Positions 1-8,749 are shown, numbered from the stretch's first letter. The stretch: 64,000 nt of DNA from Hyphomicrobiales bacterium (GCA_016125495.1 WGLQ01000008.1:124001-188000); one strand, 5' to 3'. Notes: generated by a model from the letters alone, not told the origin. Translations and numbers: made by a program.

Positions 1-705
1 CTCGGCAACGACCTCCTTTCCGAGGACGATCTCCGCCATGTGGATGGAATCAGCCGCGCGTTCCCCCGAGGTGACGCTCCCCATGAAGGGCTTGTCGGAG
101 AGCGTGAGGTGGGCGCGGACCATGTCGAGATGGCGCGTGGTGACGGGCTGGTCGGTCGGCTCACAGACCGTGCCGCCGGAGTGATGCAGGGCGGGCAGGC
201 TGTAGACCAGCTTCACGATCGTCTCGAAGTCGGCAAGCGTCGAATAGCGCCGGACCATGTCCGACGCGCGCACGAACGGCGGGCCGTAAGCCGGCGAAAA
301 GACCAGGCTGTCCTTGCCGAAGCGGACGCTGCGATCGGGGTTGCGCGCTCGCTGCTCGAAGCTCGCCGGGGCCGAACGTTTGACGATCCCGCGTGCGAGA
401 CCTTGCGGAAACCGAACCCGCTCGCTGGTAACCTCGGCCCCTGCCGCACGCAGCAGAGCAAGGCTCTCGGGATCTTGGCGCACGTCGACCCCGATCTCGG
501 CGAGGATACGGTCGGCCGTCGTCTCGATGGCGACGAGGGCCTCCTCACCCAGGAGATCATAGGGCGGAATTCGGCGGGTCACATATGGCAGCGCGAGAGG
601 TGCGGGTTGATCCGACTGTTCGTGCCGACGTCCGCGCCGACGGTGCGTTCGGGATGACGACGCCGCGAGGGACGCCGGGGGGACGGCGCTGGCTGGATCC
701 ACCAT
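1..705 (-). CDS. MttB-family corrinoid methyltransferase, partial (3' end beyond window)
   Basis: The first 235 residues of a trimethylamine methyltransferase (MttB) superfamily protein are visible; the frame stays open through base 1. The start ATG at 705 follows AGGAG at a normal distance. After a disordered Arg/Ser-rich N-terminus of about 50 residues come the family features: a segment reading PPYDLLGEEALVAIE, then FSPAYGPPFVR and a region around HHSGGTVCEPTD. Family members move a methyl group from a methylated quaternary amine (trimethylamine, glycine betaine, proline betaine and others) to a corrinoid protein. Whether this member carries pyrrolysine cannot be judged, because that position lies outside the window; most alphaproteobacterial members lack it. 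The corrinoid-protein partner gene is not visible. The substrate is unknown. It is divergent from the next gene. Confidence 0.85.
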   Translation of the reverse strand, partial: MVDPASAVPPASLAASSSRTHRRRGRRHEQSDQPAPLALPYVTRRIPPYDLLGEEALVAIETTADRILAEIGVDVRQDPESLALLRAAGAEVTSERVRFPQGLARGIVKRSAPASFEQRARNPDRSVRFGKDSLVFSPAYGPPFVRASDMVRRYSTLADFETIVKLVYSLPALHHSGGTVCEPTDQPVTTRHLDMVRAHLTLSDKPFMGSVTSGERAADSIHMAEIVLGKEVVAE

Positions 706-919
706 AGGTGCTGCTCCTGGCGCGAACGTGCCGACTTGGCGCTTGCTTGGACGTCAGCATAGACGGACGCACGCTGCGGTCCAGTGTCATGGCGAGCGGG
801 CGACGTCCGATCAGGCAGAGCGAGAGCCGGACCGCTCGGGGCTTGCCAGTCGGGGGAGCGCATGGCATCCGAGGGAAGCATCGATTGCCGGCCGCGAGAC
901 CGACGACAAGGGGATGGCG

Positions 920-1270
920 ATGGGAATCATCTGGGAGAAGTCGTTCATCATCTTCCTGTTCATCACCCTCATTCTCGGCGGCGGCGCCGCGTGGATGACC
1001 GGGCGGGCCCTGGCGCGCGGTTGGGCGCCGTTCTGGCAGGCCGCCCTCTACATGCTCTTGCTCGGCGCCGCGGTCCGCTTCTTCCACTACGGCCTCTTTG
1101 CGCCGCCGCGCGAGGGCACGTTGCTGTCGCTGCATTATTATGCGGTCGACACCGCGATCCTGATCGCGCTGGCCTGGCTCGGCTATCAGTCGACGCGGGC
1201 GACGCAAATGGCGACGCAGTACGGCTGGCTCTATCGCAAGACCAGTCCGCTCACCTGGACGGCGAAATAG
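920..1270 (+). CDS. DUF6867-like small membrane protein
   Basis: A 116-residue protein with three or four hydrophobic segments: about residues 6-24, 36-56 and 70-90. It opens MGIIWEKSFIIFLF and has a YGWLYRKTSPLTW tail. I recall similar proteins (DUF6867) beside branched-chain amino-acid ABC transporter genes in Hyphomicrobiales, but no transporter gene is visible here. AAGGGG at 908-913 sits six bases before the ATG at 920, so that start is preferred over the in-frame ATG at 914. It is divergent from the mttB-like gene and convergent with purQ. The function is unknown; the family name is from memory and was not checked. Confidence 0.75.
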   Translation: MGIIWEKSFIIFLFITLILGGGAAWMTGRALARGWAPFWQAALYMLLLGAAVRFFHYGLFAPPREGTLLSLHYYAVDTAILIALAWLGYQSTRATQMATQYGWLYRKTSPLTWTAK

Positions 1271-1367
1271 CGCGCATCGCGCCGGGCTCGTGGTCGCAAG
1301 ACCGGCGAATGGTTGCGTCTGCAGTCGAGCTCAGCTCTCTAAGAGGTCGGCGCGTCGGCGCACCCGC

Positions 1368-2069
1368 TCAGGCCGCCTCGGCGACGCAAGCAAGGACGCT
1401 CTCGAACATGGCTCTGCCATCGGTGCCGCCGAGTTCGACGTCGGCAAGGCGTTCGGGGTGCGGCATCAGGCCGAGGATGCGCCCGTCCGGTGAGCAGAGC
1501 CCTGCGATGTTGGCGAGCGATCCGTTGGGGTTCGCCTCAGCCGAGGCTTCGCCCGACGGCGTCACGTAGCGCAAGGCCACCTGACCCTCACCCTCGATGC
1601 GCGCGAGCATCTCGGGATCGGTGAAATAGTTGCCGTCGGCATGGGCGATCGGGATGCGCAGCACGGCGCCCGGAGAATAGCGGTTGGTGAAAGGCGTGGT
1701 CGTGCGCTCCACGCGGACGTGGACGTCACGGCAGATGAAATGGAGCGAGGCATTGCGCATCAGGACGCCGGGCAAGAGACCTGCCTCGCAAAGAATCTGA
1801 AAGCCGTTGCAGATGCCGAGTGTCGGCGTGCCGGCCCGCGCGCGGGCAACGACGTCGCGCATGATCGGGGAGCGCGCCGCGATGGCGCCGCAGCGCAAAT
1901 AGTCACCGAATGAAAAACCGCCCGGCAGCACGATGAGATCGAGCCCCTCCGGCAATGCGGCATCGGCGTGCCAGACCATCGCCGGCCGGCTGCCGGTGAT
2001 CTGCTCGATGGCAACGGCGACGTCCCGGTCGCAATTAGAGGCCGGAAAGACGACGACGGCGGATTTCAT
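1368..2069 (-). CDS. purQ: Phosphoribosylformylglycinamidine synthase glutaminase subunit
   Basis: A 233-residue class I glutamine amidotransferase. It supplies ammonia to PurL for conversion of FGAR to FGAM in purine synthesis. The nucleophile Cys87 lies in GICNGFQIL and the His204/Glu206 pair in LMPHPER; the N-terminal KSAVVVFPASNCD is typical of short (PurS-dependent) PurQ. The ATG at 2069 is preceded by GGAGGGC at good spacing, so the open frame reaching further upstream is ignored. It is the last visible gene of purC-purS-(45-aa ORF)-purQ on the minus strand; purL is not adjacent downstream in this window. Cytoplasmic. Confidence 0.97.
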   Translation of the reverse strand: MKSAVVVFPASNCDRDVAVAIEQITGSRPAMVWHADAALPEGLDLIVLPGGFSFGDYLRCGAIAARSPIMRDVVARARAGTPTLGICNGFQILCEAGLLPGVLMRNASLHFICRDVHVRVERTTTPFTNRYSPGAVLRIPIAHADGNYFTDPEMLARIEGEGQVALRYVTPSGEASAEANPNGSLANIAGLCSPDGRILGLMPHPERLADVELGGTDGRAMFESVLACVAEAA

Positions 2070-2092
2070 GGGGTTGCCCTCCAGCCGATAAC

Positions 2093-2230
2093 TCAGCGCA
2101 TCACATAGAGGACGGCGACGGCGGCGGCGATGAGCGGCACCAGTAGGAAGACCGCCACCTTGCCTGCCAGCGACAAGATGGCGGACCGCTCCGCCCGCCC
2201 ATGAGCTTGCCCGCGAACCCGATCCGTCAT
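2093..2230 (-). CDS. 45-residue single-span membrane microprotein between purS and purQ
   Basis: A short open frame (ATG at 2230, TGA at 2093-2095) encodes 45 residues: a basic N-terminus (MTDRVRGQAHGRAERS), one hydrophobic span of about 24 residues rich in Ala, Val and Leu (roughly residues 18-43), and the end VMR. It starts 23 bases after the purS stop and ends 23 bases before the purQ start, filling the gap exactly, which suggests it is translated as part of the operon. Its own Shine-Dalgarno is weak (GGGCGGCGG), so translation may depend on coupling to purS. I do not recognise a family. It could be a membrane tether or a chance frame; the clean charge-then-hydrophobic pattern favours a real peptide. 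Confidence 0.55.
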   Translation of the reverse strand: MTDRVRGQAHGRAERSAILSLAGKVAVFLLVPLIAAAVAVLYVMR

Positions 2231-2253
2231 GACCGCCGCCCGCGCAAGCGCCC

Positions 2254-2496
2254 TCAGGCCACCAGCTCGACACGGTAATTCTCGATCACCGTGTTCGCCA
2301 GGAGCCGCTCACACATCTGCCGCAGGCTCGCCTCAGCGGCTGCCGGGTCGGTCTCGGCCAACTCGATCTCGATCAGCTTGCCCTGGCGCACGTCGCCGAC
2401 GCCGGCAAAGCCGAGCGCACCGAGCGCGCCAGCAATCGCGCGCCCCTGGGGATCGAGCACCCCGTTCTTCAGCGTGACAGTCACGCGTGCCTTCAT
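2254..2496 (-). CDS. purS: Phosphoribosylformylglycinamidine synthase subunit PurS
   Basis: An 80-residue PurS protein, the small scaffold that joins PurL and PurQ in the three-part FGAM synthase. It opens MKARVTVTLKNGVLDPQG and contains LGFAGVGDVRQGKLIEIEL, both characteristic of the family, and its length is normal. The ATG at 2496 begins the family homology. It follows purC by about 31 bases on the minus strand and precedes the 45-residue ORF and purQ. Cytoplasmic. Confidence 0.96.
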   Translation of the reverse strand: MKARVTVTLKNGVLDPQGRAIAGALGALGFAGVGDVRQGKLIEIELAETDPAAAEASLRQMCERLLANTVIENYRVELVA

Positions 2497-2527
2497 TCCC
2501 GATCCCCCGCCTCGCCGGCCGCGGCCT

Positions 2528-3307
2528 TCAGTTGACGTTGTTGGACGATACCAAACGCGGCCCCTTTCCGGTGGCCGGCTTGGAGTCGTTGAGGATGCCC
2601 AGCCGCCGGGCAACCTCCTGATAGGCCTCCACGAGACCGCCGAGGTCGCGCCGGAAGCGGTCCTTGTCCAACTTCTCGTCGCTCTCGATGTCCCAGAGCC
2701 GGCAGGAATCCGGGCTGATCTCGTCGGCGAGCACGATACGCATGTTCTCGTTTTCGTAGAGGCGCCCGAACTCGACCTTGAAGTCGACCAACCGGATGCC
2801 GACCCCGAGGAAGAGACCGCTCAGGAAGTCGTTGATGCGCAGGGCGAGGGCCATGACCTCGTCGAGTTCCTGGGGCGTGGCCCAGCCGAAGGCGGTGATG
2901 TGTTCCTCGGTGACCATCGGGTCGTCGAGTTCGTCGGCCTTGTAGTAGAACTCGATGATCGAACGCGGCAGCGGCAAGCCTTCCTCGAGGCCGAGGCGCT
3001 TCGACAACGAGCCGGCCGCGACGTTGCGGACAACCACCTCCAGCGGGATGATCTCCACTTCGCGGATGAGTTGCTCGCGCATGTTGAGGCGGCGCATGAA
3101 GTGCGTCGGCACGCCGATCTCACCGAGCCTCTTGAACAGATACTCGGAGATCCGGTTGTTCAGGACGCCCTTGCCCTCGATCACCTCGTGCTTCTTGGCG
3201 TTGAAGGCGGTCGCATCGTCCTTGAAGTGCTGAATGAGCGTACCCGGCTCGGGGCCCTCGTAGAGGACCTTGGCCTTGCCCTCGTAAATCCGCCGACGTC
3301 GACTCAT
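2528..3307 (-). CDS. purC: SAICAR synthetase
   Basis: A 259-residue phosphoribosylaminoimidazole-succinocarboxamide synthase. It joins aspartate to CAIR with ATP hydrolysis in purine synthesis. Visible family features are [15 protein letters not shown] at the N-terminus, the central [18 protein letters not shown], and DFKVEFGR followed by [14 protein letters not shown]. The ATG at 3307 starts the family domain. It is the first gene of the minus-strand pur cluster; the 489-base gap to the divergent DUF1476 gene should hold both promoters. The purC/DUF1476 pairing is common in Alphaproteobacteria. Confidence 0.97.
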   Translation of the reverse strand: MSRRRRIYEGKAKVLYEGPEPGTLIQHFKDDATAFNAKKHEVIEGKGVLNNRISEYLFKRLGEIGVPTHFMRRLNMREQLIREVEIIPLEVVVRNVAAGSLSKRLGLEEGLPLPRSIIEFYYKADELDDPMVTEEHITAFGWATPQELDEVMALALRINDFLSGLFLGVGIRLVDFKVEFGRLYENENMRIVLADEISPDSCRLWDIESDEKLDKDRFRRDLGGLVEAYQEVARRLGILNDSKPATGKGPRLVSSNNVN

Positions 3308-3796
3308 GGGTGTGTCCTTGTCACTGGTCGGCTCGTAACTTTCGAGCCTGGATCGGCCTGTCACCTCGAGGCCCGCCGGACCGCCCGGACCGTCGCCGAT
3401 CCGGCCGCGAGTGGACCGTTCGCGGCGCCACGCCCGGTCGGACGGCGGCGATCACGCCGAGCGGGCCGCGGGCGAACCGCAGCCGAGCCGCGCCACCCTA
3501 TCCGATCGGCGCGCGTCCCACAATGAAAGCCGCTCCGGCAGTGCGCTTTGTTACCTGGTAATTCGTTCGCCCGGTCCGCGCACCCAGGTTGATAACATGG
3601 GGTCGGCACGTTATCTCCAACAGTGGGATCGCGTTGGCAAGTCATCCTTCGACCGACGCGACCGGCGCTTGGCGCGGTGCCGGAAGATCGCAATCAGCAC
3701 CGCTCGGGGAGCGTCGTGCTCGGTGGCAGCAGCAGGGGCCGACCGGTCCCGGGCGTTTGCCGGCCCGGGCCGCGCGGTGATCAGGAGAACGTCCCG
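3308..3796. other. Intergenic region between purC and the DUF1476 gene
   Basis: This gap lies between divergent genes and must carry promoters for both. The bases just before 3797 contain AGGAG for the downstream gene. Several open frames cross the region but none shows a credible start, domain or codon pattern. I see no riboswitch, RNA gene or repeat that I can support. Confidence 0.5.
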
Positions 3797-4114
3797 ATGA
3801 ACACTTTCGACGATCGCAAGAAGTCCTATGAGGCCAAATTCGCGCACGATCAGGAAATCAAGTTCAAGGCCAGCGCACGCCGCAACAAGCTGCTGGGGCT
3901 GTGGGCCGCGGACCTGATGGGCATCTCCGGCGCCGAGGCGGACGACTATGCCAAGGCCGTCATCAAGGCAGACTTCGAGGAAGCGGGCGACGACGACGTC
4001 TTTCGCAAGATCCGTCGCGATTTCGATGCCAAGGGGGTCGCCCAGTCCGACCACCAGATCCGTCGCAAGATGGATGAATTGATGGTCACGGCCTTCGAAC
4101 AGGTCACGCAGTAG
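3797..4114 (+). CDS. DUF1476 protein, F1-ATPase inhibitor zeta subunit
   Basis: A 105-residue, highly charged helical protein starting MNTFDDRKKSYEAKFAHDQE, the signature of the alphaproteobacterial ATPase inhibitor subunit zeta (DUF1476). In Paracoccus denitrificans this protein binds F1 and blocks ATP hydrolysis, a role like that of mitochondrial IF1; in other alphaproteobacteria inhibition is reported to be weaker. Its N-terminal helix (about residues 1-20) is the inhibitory part in Paracoccus. AGGAG lies 9-10 bases before the ATG. It is divergent from purC, a conserved arrangement. Confidence 0.93.
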   Translation: MNTFDDRKKSYEAKFAHDQEIKFKASARRNKLLGLWAADLMGISGAEADDYAKAVIKADFEEAGDDDVFRKIRRDFDAKGVAQSDHQIRRKMDELMVTAFEQVTQ

Positions 4115-4180
4115 TCGGATCCCGCTGCGGCCGGTCCACCACGACCGCCGGTTTCGGGTGTTTCAGGGAGGCTGCGGGCC

Positions 4181-4924
4181 ATGATCCGGCAGGCGCTTGC
4201 GAAACGGGGTAGCCCGCTGCATGCCTCCTGGCACACGCTCGGCGTACCGCTCGGCATCGAACTGGCGGCGGCCGAGGGGTGGGATCTGGCGCTCATCGAC
4301 CAGCAGCACGGCATGGGCGGCAACGACCAGCTCGTTGCCCAACTGACGGCGGCGCGGGCCGCCGGCGTGCCGGGGCTGGTGCGGGTTGCATGGAACGATG
4401 CGGCCCTCGTCTCGCGGGCCCTCGATGCGGGTGCGGCGGGAGTCGTCGTGCCCATGGTCAACAGCGCCGAGGAGGCCGCCGCCTTGGTGCGTGCGGCCAA
4501 GTATCCGCCCCTCGGGGCGCGCAGCTGGGGCCCCTACCGGGCCGCGCTCACCAGCTCCGGGGACTACCTCTCGGACGCCAACGAGGCCACGCTGGCGTTC
4601 GCCCAGATCGAGACGGCGGCGGCGGTCGAGGCGCTCGATGGGATCGTTGCGACAGCTGGCATCGACGGCCTGCTGGTCGGCCCGAACGACCTCGCCCTCT
4701 CGCTCACCGGTGCGCGCGACATTCGCGCGCCCGTCGTGCTCGACGCGATGGCGGCGGTGCTGGCGGCCTGTCGGGACAAGGGTCGGCTCGCCTGGATTTT
4801 CGCCAACGATCGCGCCTACGCCGACGATCGACGCATCGAGGGCTGGGATATCATATCGATCGGCAGTGATGCGGGCTGGCTGGCGGCCGGTTCGCGCGCC
4901 ATGCTGAAGGGCACGGGCGCCTGA
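4181..4924 (+). CDS. HpcH/HpaI-family class II aldolase
   Basis: A 247-residue TIM-barrel protein of the 2,4-dihydroxyhept-2-ene-1,7-dioate aldolase / citrate-lyase-beta family. Members make or break carbon-carbon bonds of 2-keto acids with a divalent metal. Family positions seen: His43 in DQQHG (usually DxEHG), Arg68 in VRVAWND, GAAGVVVPMV at 85-93, YPPLGARSWGP at 108-118, metal-binding Glu144 in QIET and Asp170 in GPNDLALSL. The Gln in DQQHG where Glu is usual is a small oddity. It lies 66 bases after the DUF1476 gene and probably has its own promoter. The substrate is not predictable. Confidence 0.88.
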   Translation: MIRQALAKRGSPLHASWHTLGVPLGIELAAAEGWDLALIDQQHGMGGNDQLVAQLTAARAAGVPGLVRVAWNDAALVSRALDAGAAGVVVPMVNSAEEAAALVRAAKYPPLGARSWGPYRAALTSSGDYLSDANEATLAFAQIETAAAVEALDGIVATAGIDGLLVGPNDLALSLTGARDIRAPVVLDAMAAVLAACRDKGRLAWIFANDRAYADDRRIEGWDIISIGSDAGWLAAGSRAMLKGTGA

Positions 4925-5005
4925 GGGCCCATCGGGTCGTGCCGCGGGCGGGCCCGTCCGGGCGGCGAGTATTCTTGGCAGTGACCGATCAAGGGAGACG
5001 CGCCG

Positions 5006-6019
5006 ATGAAGCGGGCGGGAGCCAGCGGCCGGGCGGGCCGCGGACCAGGACGCGGCGGGGGGCGTGGACAGGGGCCGGTGCCGGGCGGCAAGACCCGCGC
5101 GCCCGACGGCGAACGCACGGTTGCCGATGCTCCTTCGCCCGGAACGGGGGCCGAGCCCGATCGATCGCGAGCCGACGCCCCGGGTCGCGGCCCGTCACGC
5201 GCGGCGCATTGGCACGCTCGGCGCCGGCCAACGCCCCCACGCCTCGAGACCACCGACGAGATGACCGTGCTCTACGGCCACCATGCCGTGGCGGCCGCCC
5301 TCGACAACCCGGCCCGGCGGCTCCGCTCGCTGCTGGTCAGTGAGGCCGGGGGTATGCACATCGAGGCCAGCATCCGGCGCCGTGGCATCGCGCCGACCGT
5401 CGTTGCGCCCGGGGAGCTCGATCGCATGCTCGGCGGCGAAAGCGTCCATCAGGGGGTCGTGATGACGGCCGATCCGCTGGACGGCCCGGATGTCGGCGAA
5501 CTCGCTGCGCGGCTCGCACGCGCGCGCCAGCGAACCGACCCGAGGGATGGCGAACGCGGTGGCGCGCCCCGTCCGCTCGTCGTGCTGCTCGATCAGGTCA
5601 CCGATCCGCACAACGTCGGCGCGATCCTGCGTTCGGCGGCCGTCTTCGGGCTCATTGGCCTCGTGATGACGCGGCACAACTCGCCGCCGCTCGGCGGTGC
5701 ACTGGCCAAGGCGGCATCCGGCGGGCTCGAACTCGTGCCCGTGGCGCTGGTTGCCAATCTGGCACGGGCGCTGGACACGCTCGCCGACGGCGGGGTCACG
5801 GTGCTCGGGCTCGATGCGCAGGGCAACGGCCGGATCGAGGACGTGGCGACCGGCTCCGATCCGATCGCGCTCGTTCTCGGGGCGGAGGACAAGGGTTTGC
5901 GCCGGCTGACGCGAGAGCGCTGCGACGCCATCGTCTCGATCTCGACGGCGGCATCGATGACCAGTCTCAACGTCTCGAACGCCGCGGCCATCGCGTTCCA
6001 CGCGCTTTCGCGTCGATGA
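5006..6019 (+). CDS. rlmB: TrmH/SpoU-family 23S rRNA 2'-O-methyltransferase, RlmB-like
   Basis: A 337-residue SPOUT methyltransferase. The core starts near residue 87 (VLYGHHAVAAAL) with the small substrate-binding domain, then the knotted catalytic domain: motif 1 LDQVTDPHNVGAILRSAAVFG (residues 195-215), motif 2 LVLGAEDKGLRRL and motif 3 SLNVSNAAAIAFHAL near the C-terminus. RlmB methylates G2251 of 23S rRNA in E. coli; the exact target here is inferred. The first 85 residues are a Gly/Arg/Pro-rich low-complexity extension, unlike E. coli RlmB but frequent in GC-rich alphaproteobacteria. A GATGAAG-type start with GGGAGA upstream supports the ATG at 5006, though a shorter start is possible. 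Confidence 0.88.
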   Translation: MKRAGASGRAGRGPGRGGGRGQGPVPGGKTRAPDGERTVADAPSPGTGAEPDRSRADAPGRGPSRAAHWHARRRPTPPRLETTDEMTVLYGHHAVAAALDNPARRLRSLLVSEAGGMHIEASIRRRGIAPTVVAPGELDRMLGGESVHQGVVMTADPLDGPDVGELAARLARARQRTDPRDGERGGAPRPLVVLLDQVTDPHNVGAILRSAAVFGLIGLVMTRHNSPPLGGALAKAASGGLELVPVALVANLARALDTLADGGVTVLGLDAQGNGRIEDVATGSDPIALVLGAEDKGLRRLTRERCDAIVSISTAASMTSLNVSNAAAIAFHALSRR

Positions 6020-6199
6020 CGCTCCGCGGCGCACCGCTCTTTGGGGCGGATCGCGGGGCGAAGGGAGAAAGGCGAGCCATGGGGCCGTGGGGTCTCGCCC
6101 GCGCGACATCGCAGCCCGCTTGCCCGGGTCCGATCCAGGCCGCTCGGCAATCTTGTCGGCGACAACCGGGCACGATATAGCGCAAGGGGTTCAGCGCGC

Positions 6200-6275
<76 letters not shown>

Positions 6276-6290
6276 ATGAAATCATGTCCA

Positions 6291-6341
6291 TACCGGAGAC
6301 ATGGGTCACAGGTCGTACCGGTCACTTGGGTAACAACCTCG
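6291..6341. repeat. Tandem imperfect 25-bp repeat, possible insertion-sequence end
   Basis: Two abutting copies run 6291-6315 and 6316-6341. Each starts TACCGG; the first continues AGACATGGGTCACA and the second TCACTTGGGTAACA, with 16 of the first 20 positions equal. Closely spaced repeats of this type are found at the ends of some insertion sequences, where they bind transposase. The copies begin 16 bases after the tRNA CCA. I cannot assign an IS family, and no intact transposase follows. Confidence 0.4.
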
Positions 6342-6901
6342 GGCCGAACCGGTGCCCGTTCATGACGAGAGCCCATCTTGGTCGTGGGCCAGGCGGTCCG
6401 CCGGCCCGAGATGCCACGGATCGAGTCTGCGTCCTCACCTCGGATCGGCATGGCTGGCGGGCGGCGATCAGCTTCATCCTCTTCCCGCTCCGCGAACGCG
6501 GCAACGATCTCCCGCGCATCCTCGATCAGCCGCCGTTTGGAGCCCCACTTGCGAGTACGGTTCGCCGAGCGCGCCGACCGACGCCGCGAACGCCGTCGTC
6601 CCGCCGTCGAGACCCGCACGGGCGGCGACGTCACACTTCATCTGGGATCGGATGACAGCCTCATGGAGCCCGTGAGGGTGCGAGGCCCCGGTCGCCCACG
6701 GAAGAAAATCTGGGCCGGACTGCACAAGCCGATGGCCAAGGGTGCCCCTGACGCCCCCCGGCAGGCTCCGACAAGACACGTCGAGCCCGCGTGAGCGCGA
6801 ATCTCCAGCAAGCACTCGACATGGCGCCTGTTGGCGGCTTGGATGGTATTGCGACCCTGCCAGAACGTGGAGCAGGCATCGGTCCTCAACCGGAGAAGCT
6901 C
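6342..6901. other. Gene-poor stretch after tRNA-Thr, probable mobile-element debris
   Basis: Open frames cross this stretch on both strands, but none has a convincing start, domain or codon pattern. Its position directly after the repeat next to a tRNA gene, and before an accessory enzyme gene, fits the remains of an inserted element. I recognise no transposase motif, so this is context inference only. The last 15 bases contain GGAGAAG, the ribosome binding site of the next gene. Confidence 0.35.
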
Positions 6902-8008
6902 ATGCGCATCGCGAGTATCGAGACCTACGTGCATACGCCGCTGGACGATGCCGATCCCTGGTTCCCGCGAAAGCCTCTCGCCTTCGTGCGCCTCCTTACC
7001 GATCACGGGCTGGTCGGCTGGGGCGAAATTCACCCGGTGACCCACCGCATCGCGGCCCTTTGTTCTCTGGTTCGATCGCTTGGCGAGGGGCTGATCGGCT
7101 GGCCCGTGCACAACATCAAGGCGATGCAGGATCGTGCCTTCAACGCCTTTGGCGAGCAGCGCATCGGGATGGAAGGTTATTCAGCGGCCAGCGCCATCGA
7201 GATTGCTGCCTGGGATGCCCTCGCCCAGGAGGTCGAAAAACCGGTTCATGCGCTGATGGGCGGCTGCTGCCACGACGCCATCCCGCTTTACGCGAACATT
7301 TACAGCCGCTTGCCTCGGTCGCCGACAGCCATGGCGGCGCGGGCGGGCGAACTCGCAGAGCGCGGCTTCGGGGCAATCAAATTCTATCCCTTCGTCGGTG
7401 GCGTCTCCCTGGCGGACGGAGTGGAGAAGGTTCGTGCCGTACGCGAAGCCGTGGGCTCAGGTGTCGAACTCGGCGTGGACCTTTGGCGCCATACGTCGCC
7501 GGCAAGTGCACGAGCGATTTGCAGGGCACTCGAGCCGTTCGATATCGCCTTCGTCGAGGACCCGCTCGCCCCCATCGATGCGCGAAACTATGCCGACCTC
7601 AGGGCGCAGGCGACCCAACCCCTCGTCACCGGCGAAACACTCGTCGGCAAGTACGCGTTCCGTGAACTTCTCGAGCACCGCGCCGTCGACATTCTGAACC
7701 CGGATGTTTGCGCCGTCGGCGGCATCCTCGAGATGCGCGAGATCGCAGCCATGGCGGAGGTCTTCCAGGTCAGGATCGCGCCTCACGCGGCGAACAGCAT
7801 GACGATCGGGCTCGCGGCAACGGCGCACGCGGCGGCCGGCATGCCCAACCTCTATCGATGCGAGTACTTTCCCGAATGGGAGGCCGATCTCGACGCGTTC
7901 TGCGACCTGCCGCTTCGTGCCGAGAACGGTGCACTGGCTCTGCCGACACGCGCAGGACTCGGCATACGGCTGAATGCGACCAGCTCGCGGTTGACCCGGA
8001 TCGACTGA
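6902..8008 (+). CDS. Enolase-superfamily enzyme, mandelate racemase/acid-sugar dehydratase type
   Basis: A 368-residue mandelate racemase/muconate lactonizing enzyme family protein. The capping domain covers about residues 1-120 and the barrel follows. Metal ligands are Asp193 (GVDLW), Glu219 (FVEDP) and Glu245 (TGET). A His295-Asp268 dyad (APHAAN and NPDVC) and Lys160 (AIKFYPF) point to the MR subgroup, which abstracts the proton next to a carboxylate, as in galactonate or related acid-sugar dehydratases. The substrate cannot be read. GGAGAAG precedes the ATG at 6902; an upstream in-frame start at 6791 is rejected because the family domain begins at MRIASIETY. Flanking debris and a decayed LysR gene suggest acquired DNA. 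Confidence 0.88.
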   Translation: MRIASIETYVHTPLDDADPWFPRKPLAFVRLLTDHGLVGWGEIHPVTHRIAALCSLVRSLGEGLIGWPVHNIKAMQDRAFNAFGEQRIGMEGYSAASAIEIAAWDALAQEVEKPVHALMGGCCHDAIPLYANIYSRLPRSPTAMAARAGELAERGFGAIKFYPFVGGVSLADGVEKVRAVREAVGSGVELGVDLWRHTSPASARAICRALEPFDIAFVEDPLAPIDARNYADLRAQATQPLVTGETLVGKYAFRELLEHRAVDILNPDVCAVGGILEMREIAAMAEVFQVRIAPHAANSMTIGLAATAHAAAGMPNLYRCEYFPEWEADLDAFCDLPLRAENGALALPTRAGLGIRLNATSSRLTRID

Positions 8009-8288
8009 CGAGACAGGCACCGACACCTGCGAACGAGAGCCGGGCGAAATCGCTGCAGCGGCCTCCGCCGCCGCGTGCCTCTCACGTCCACTTCGCCTCG
8101 AAGGGAGGCTTCGAAAGGTTCTCCGGTCCGGCATCGGTTATCAGGATCTATTCCTCGGGCTTGATTCCCGACCGACCGGGACCGTCGAACAGAGGCCCTT
8201 GCATGCGGGCGCGTCCCTCGCTCGTCCTAGGATCGCGCGGGGCCTGCTGAAGCGCGATTTTTCCAATGCCGACCCCGCGAGGAATGAA

Positions 8289-8749
8289 ATGCGAACTGTC
8301 GCAACCTGCCGAAACTGGACGAACTCCTGGCCTTCGATGCAGCCGCCCGAGCGAGCAGTTTCACCCGGGCCGCGCGCGAATTGAACGTCCAGCAGCCTGC
8401 CGTGAGCCGCCGTATCGCGCAGCTCGAGGTCCGGGTCGGCACCGACGTCAACGTGCGGTACCGGCGGCCGGGTCGGCGCCGGACACAGCATTTCGATGAC
8501 ATGCAGTGCGATAGACTTGGTACTGGACAGTGTCGGACGTGCCTTGGACCAGCGTTTCCTGGCCGCGCGCGAGCTGGTGTCGGGCGAACTGTCATGCCAT
8601 GCGGGGACACGCTCGCCAGGCCGCATGCCGACGCCCTCGTCGTGCCGTTAGCAAAGACCGATAAGCCCGCCGTGCGACGCTCCATCGACTGGGTGAGGTG
8701 GGATGCGGCGGAACGGCTCCACGCCCTCTCGACGAAATCGCAACGGTAG
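8289..8749 (+). pseudogene. Decayed LysR-family transcription regulator
   Basis: A clear LysR winged-helix segment is encoded from about 8303 to 8430: LPKLDELLAFDAAARASSF and TRAARELNVQQPAVSRRIAQ. No in-frame start exists: a TGA at 8285-8287 lies just upstream, and the only nearby ATG (8289) is in another frame. After the helix-turn-helix the frame breaks. A second frame near 8508-8580 reads LVLDSVGRALDQRFLAARELVSGEL, and back in the first frame near 8640-8720 comes DALVVPLAKTDKPAVRRSIDW, both like the C-terminal part of GcvA-type LysR proteins. About 150 middle residues are missing. It may once have controlled the enolase-family gene upstream. Confidence 0.75.
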
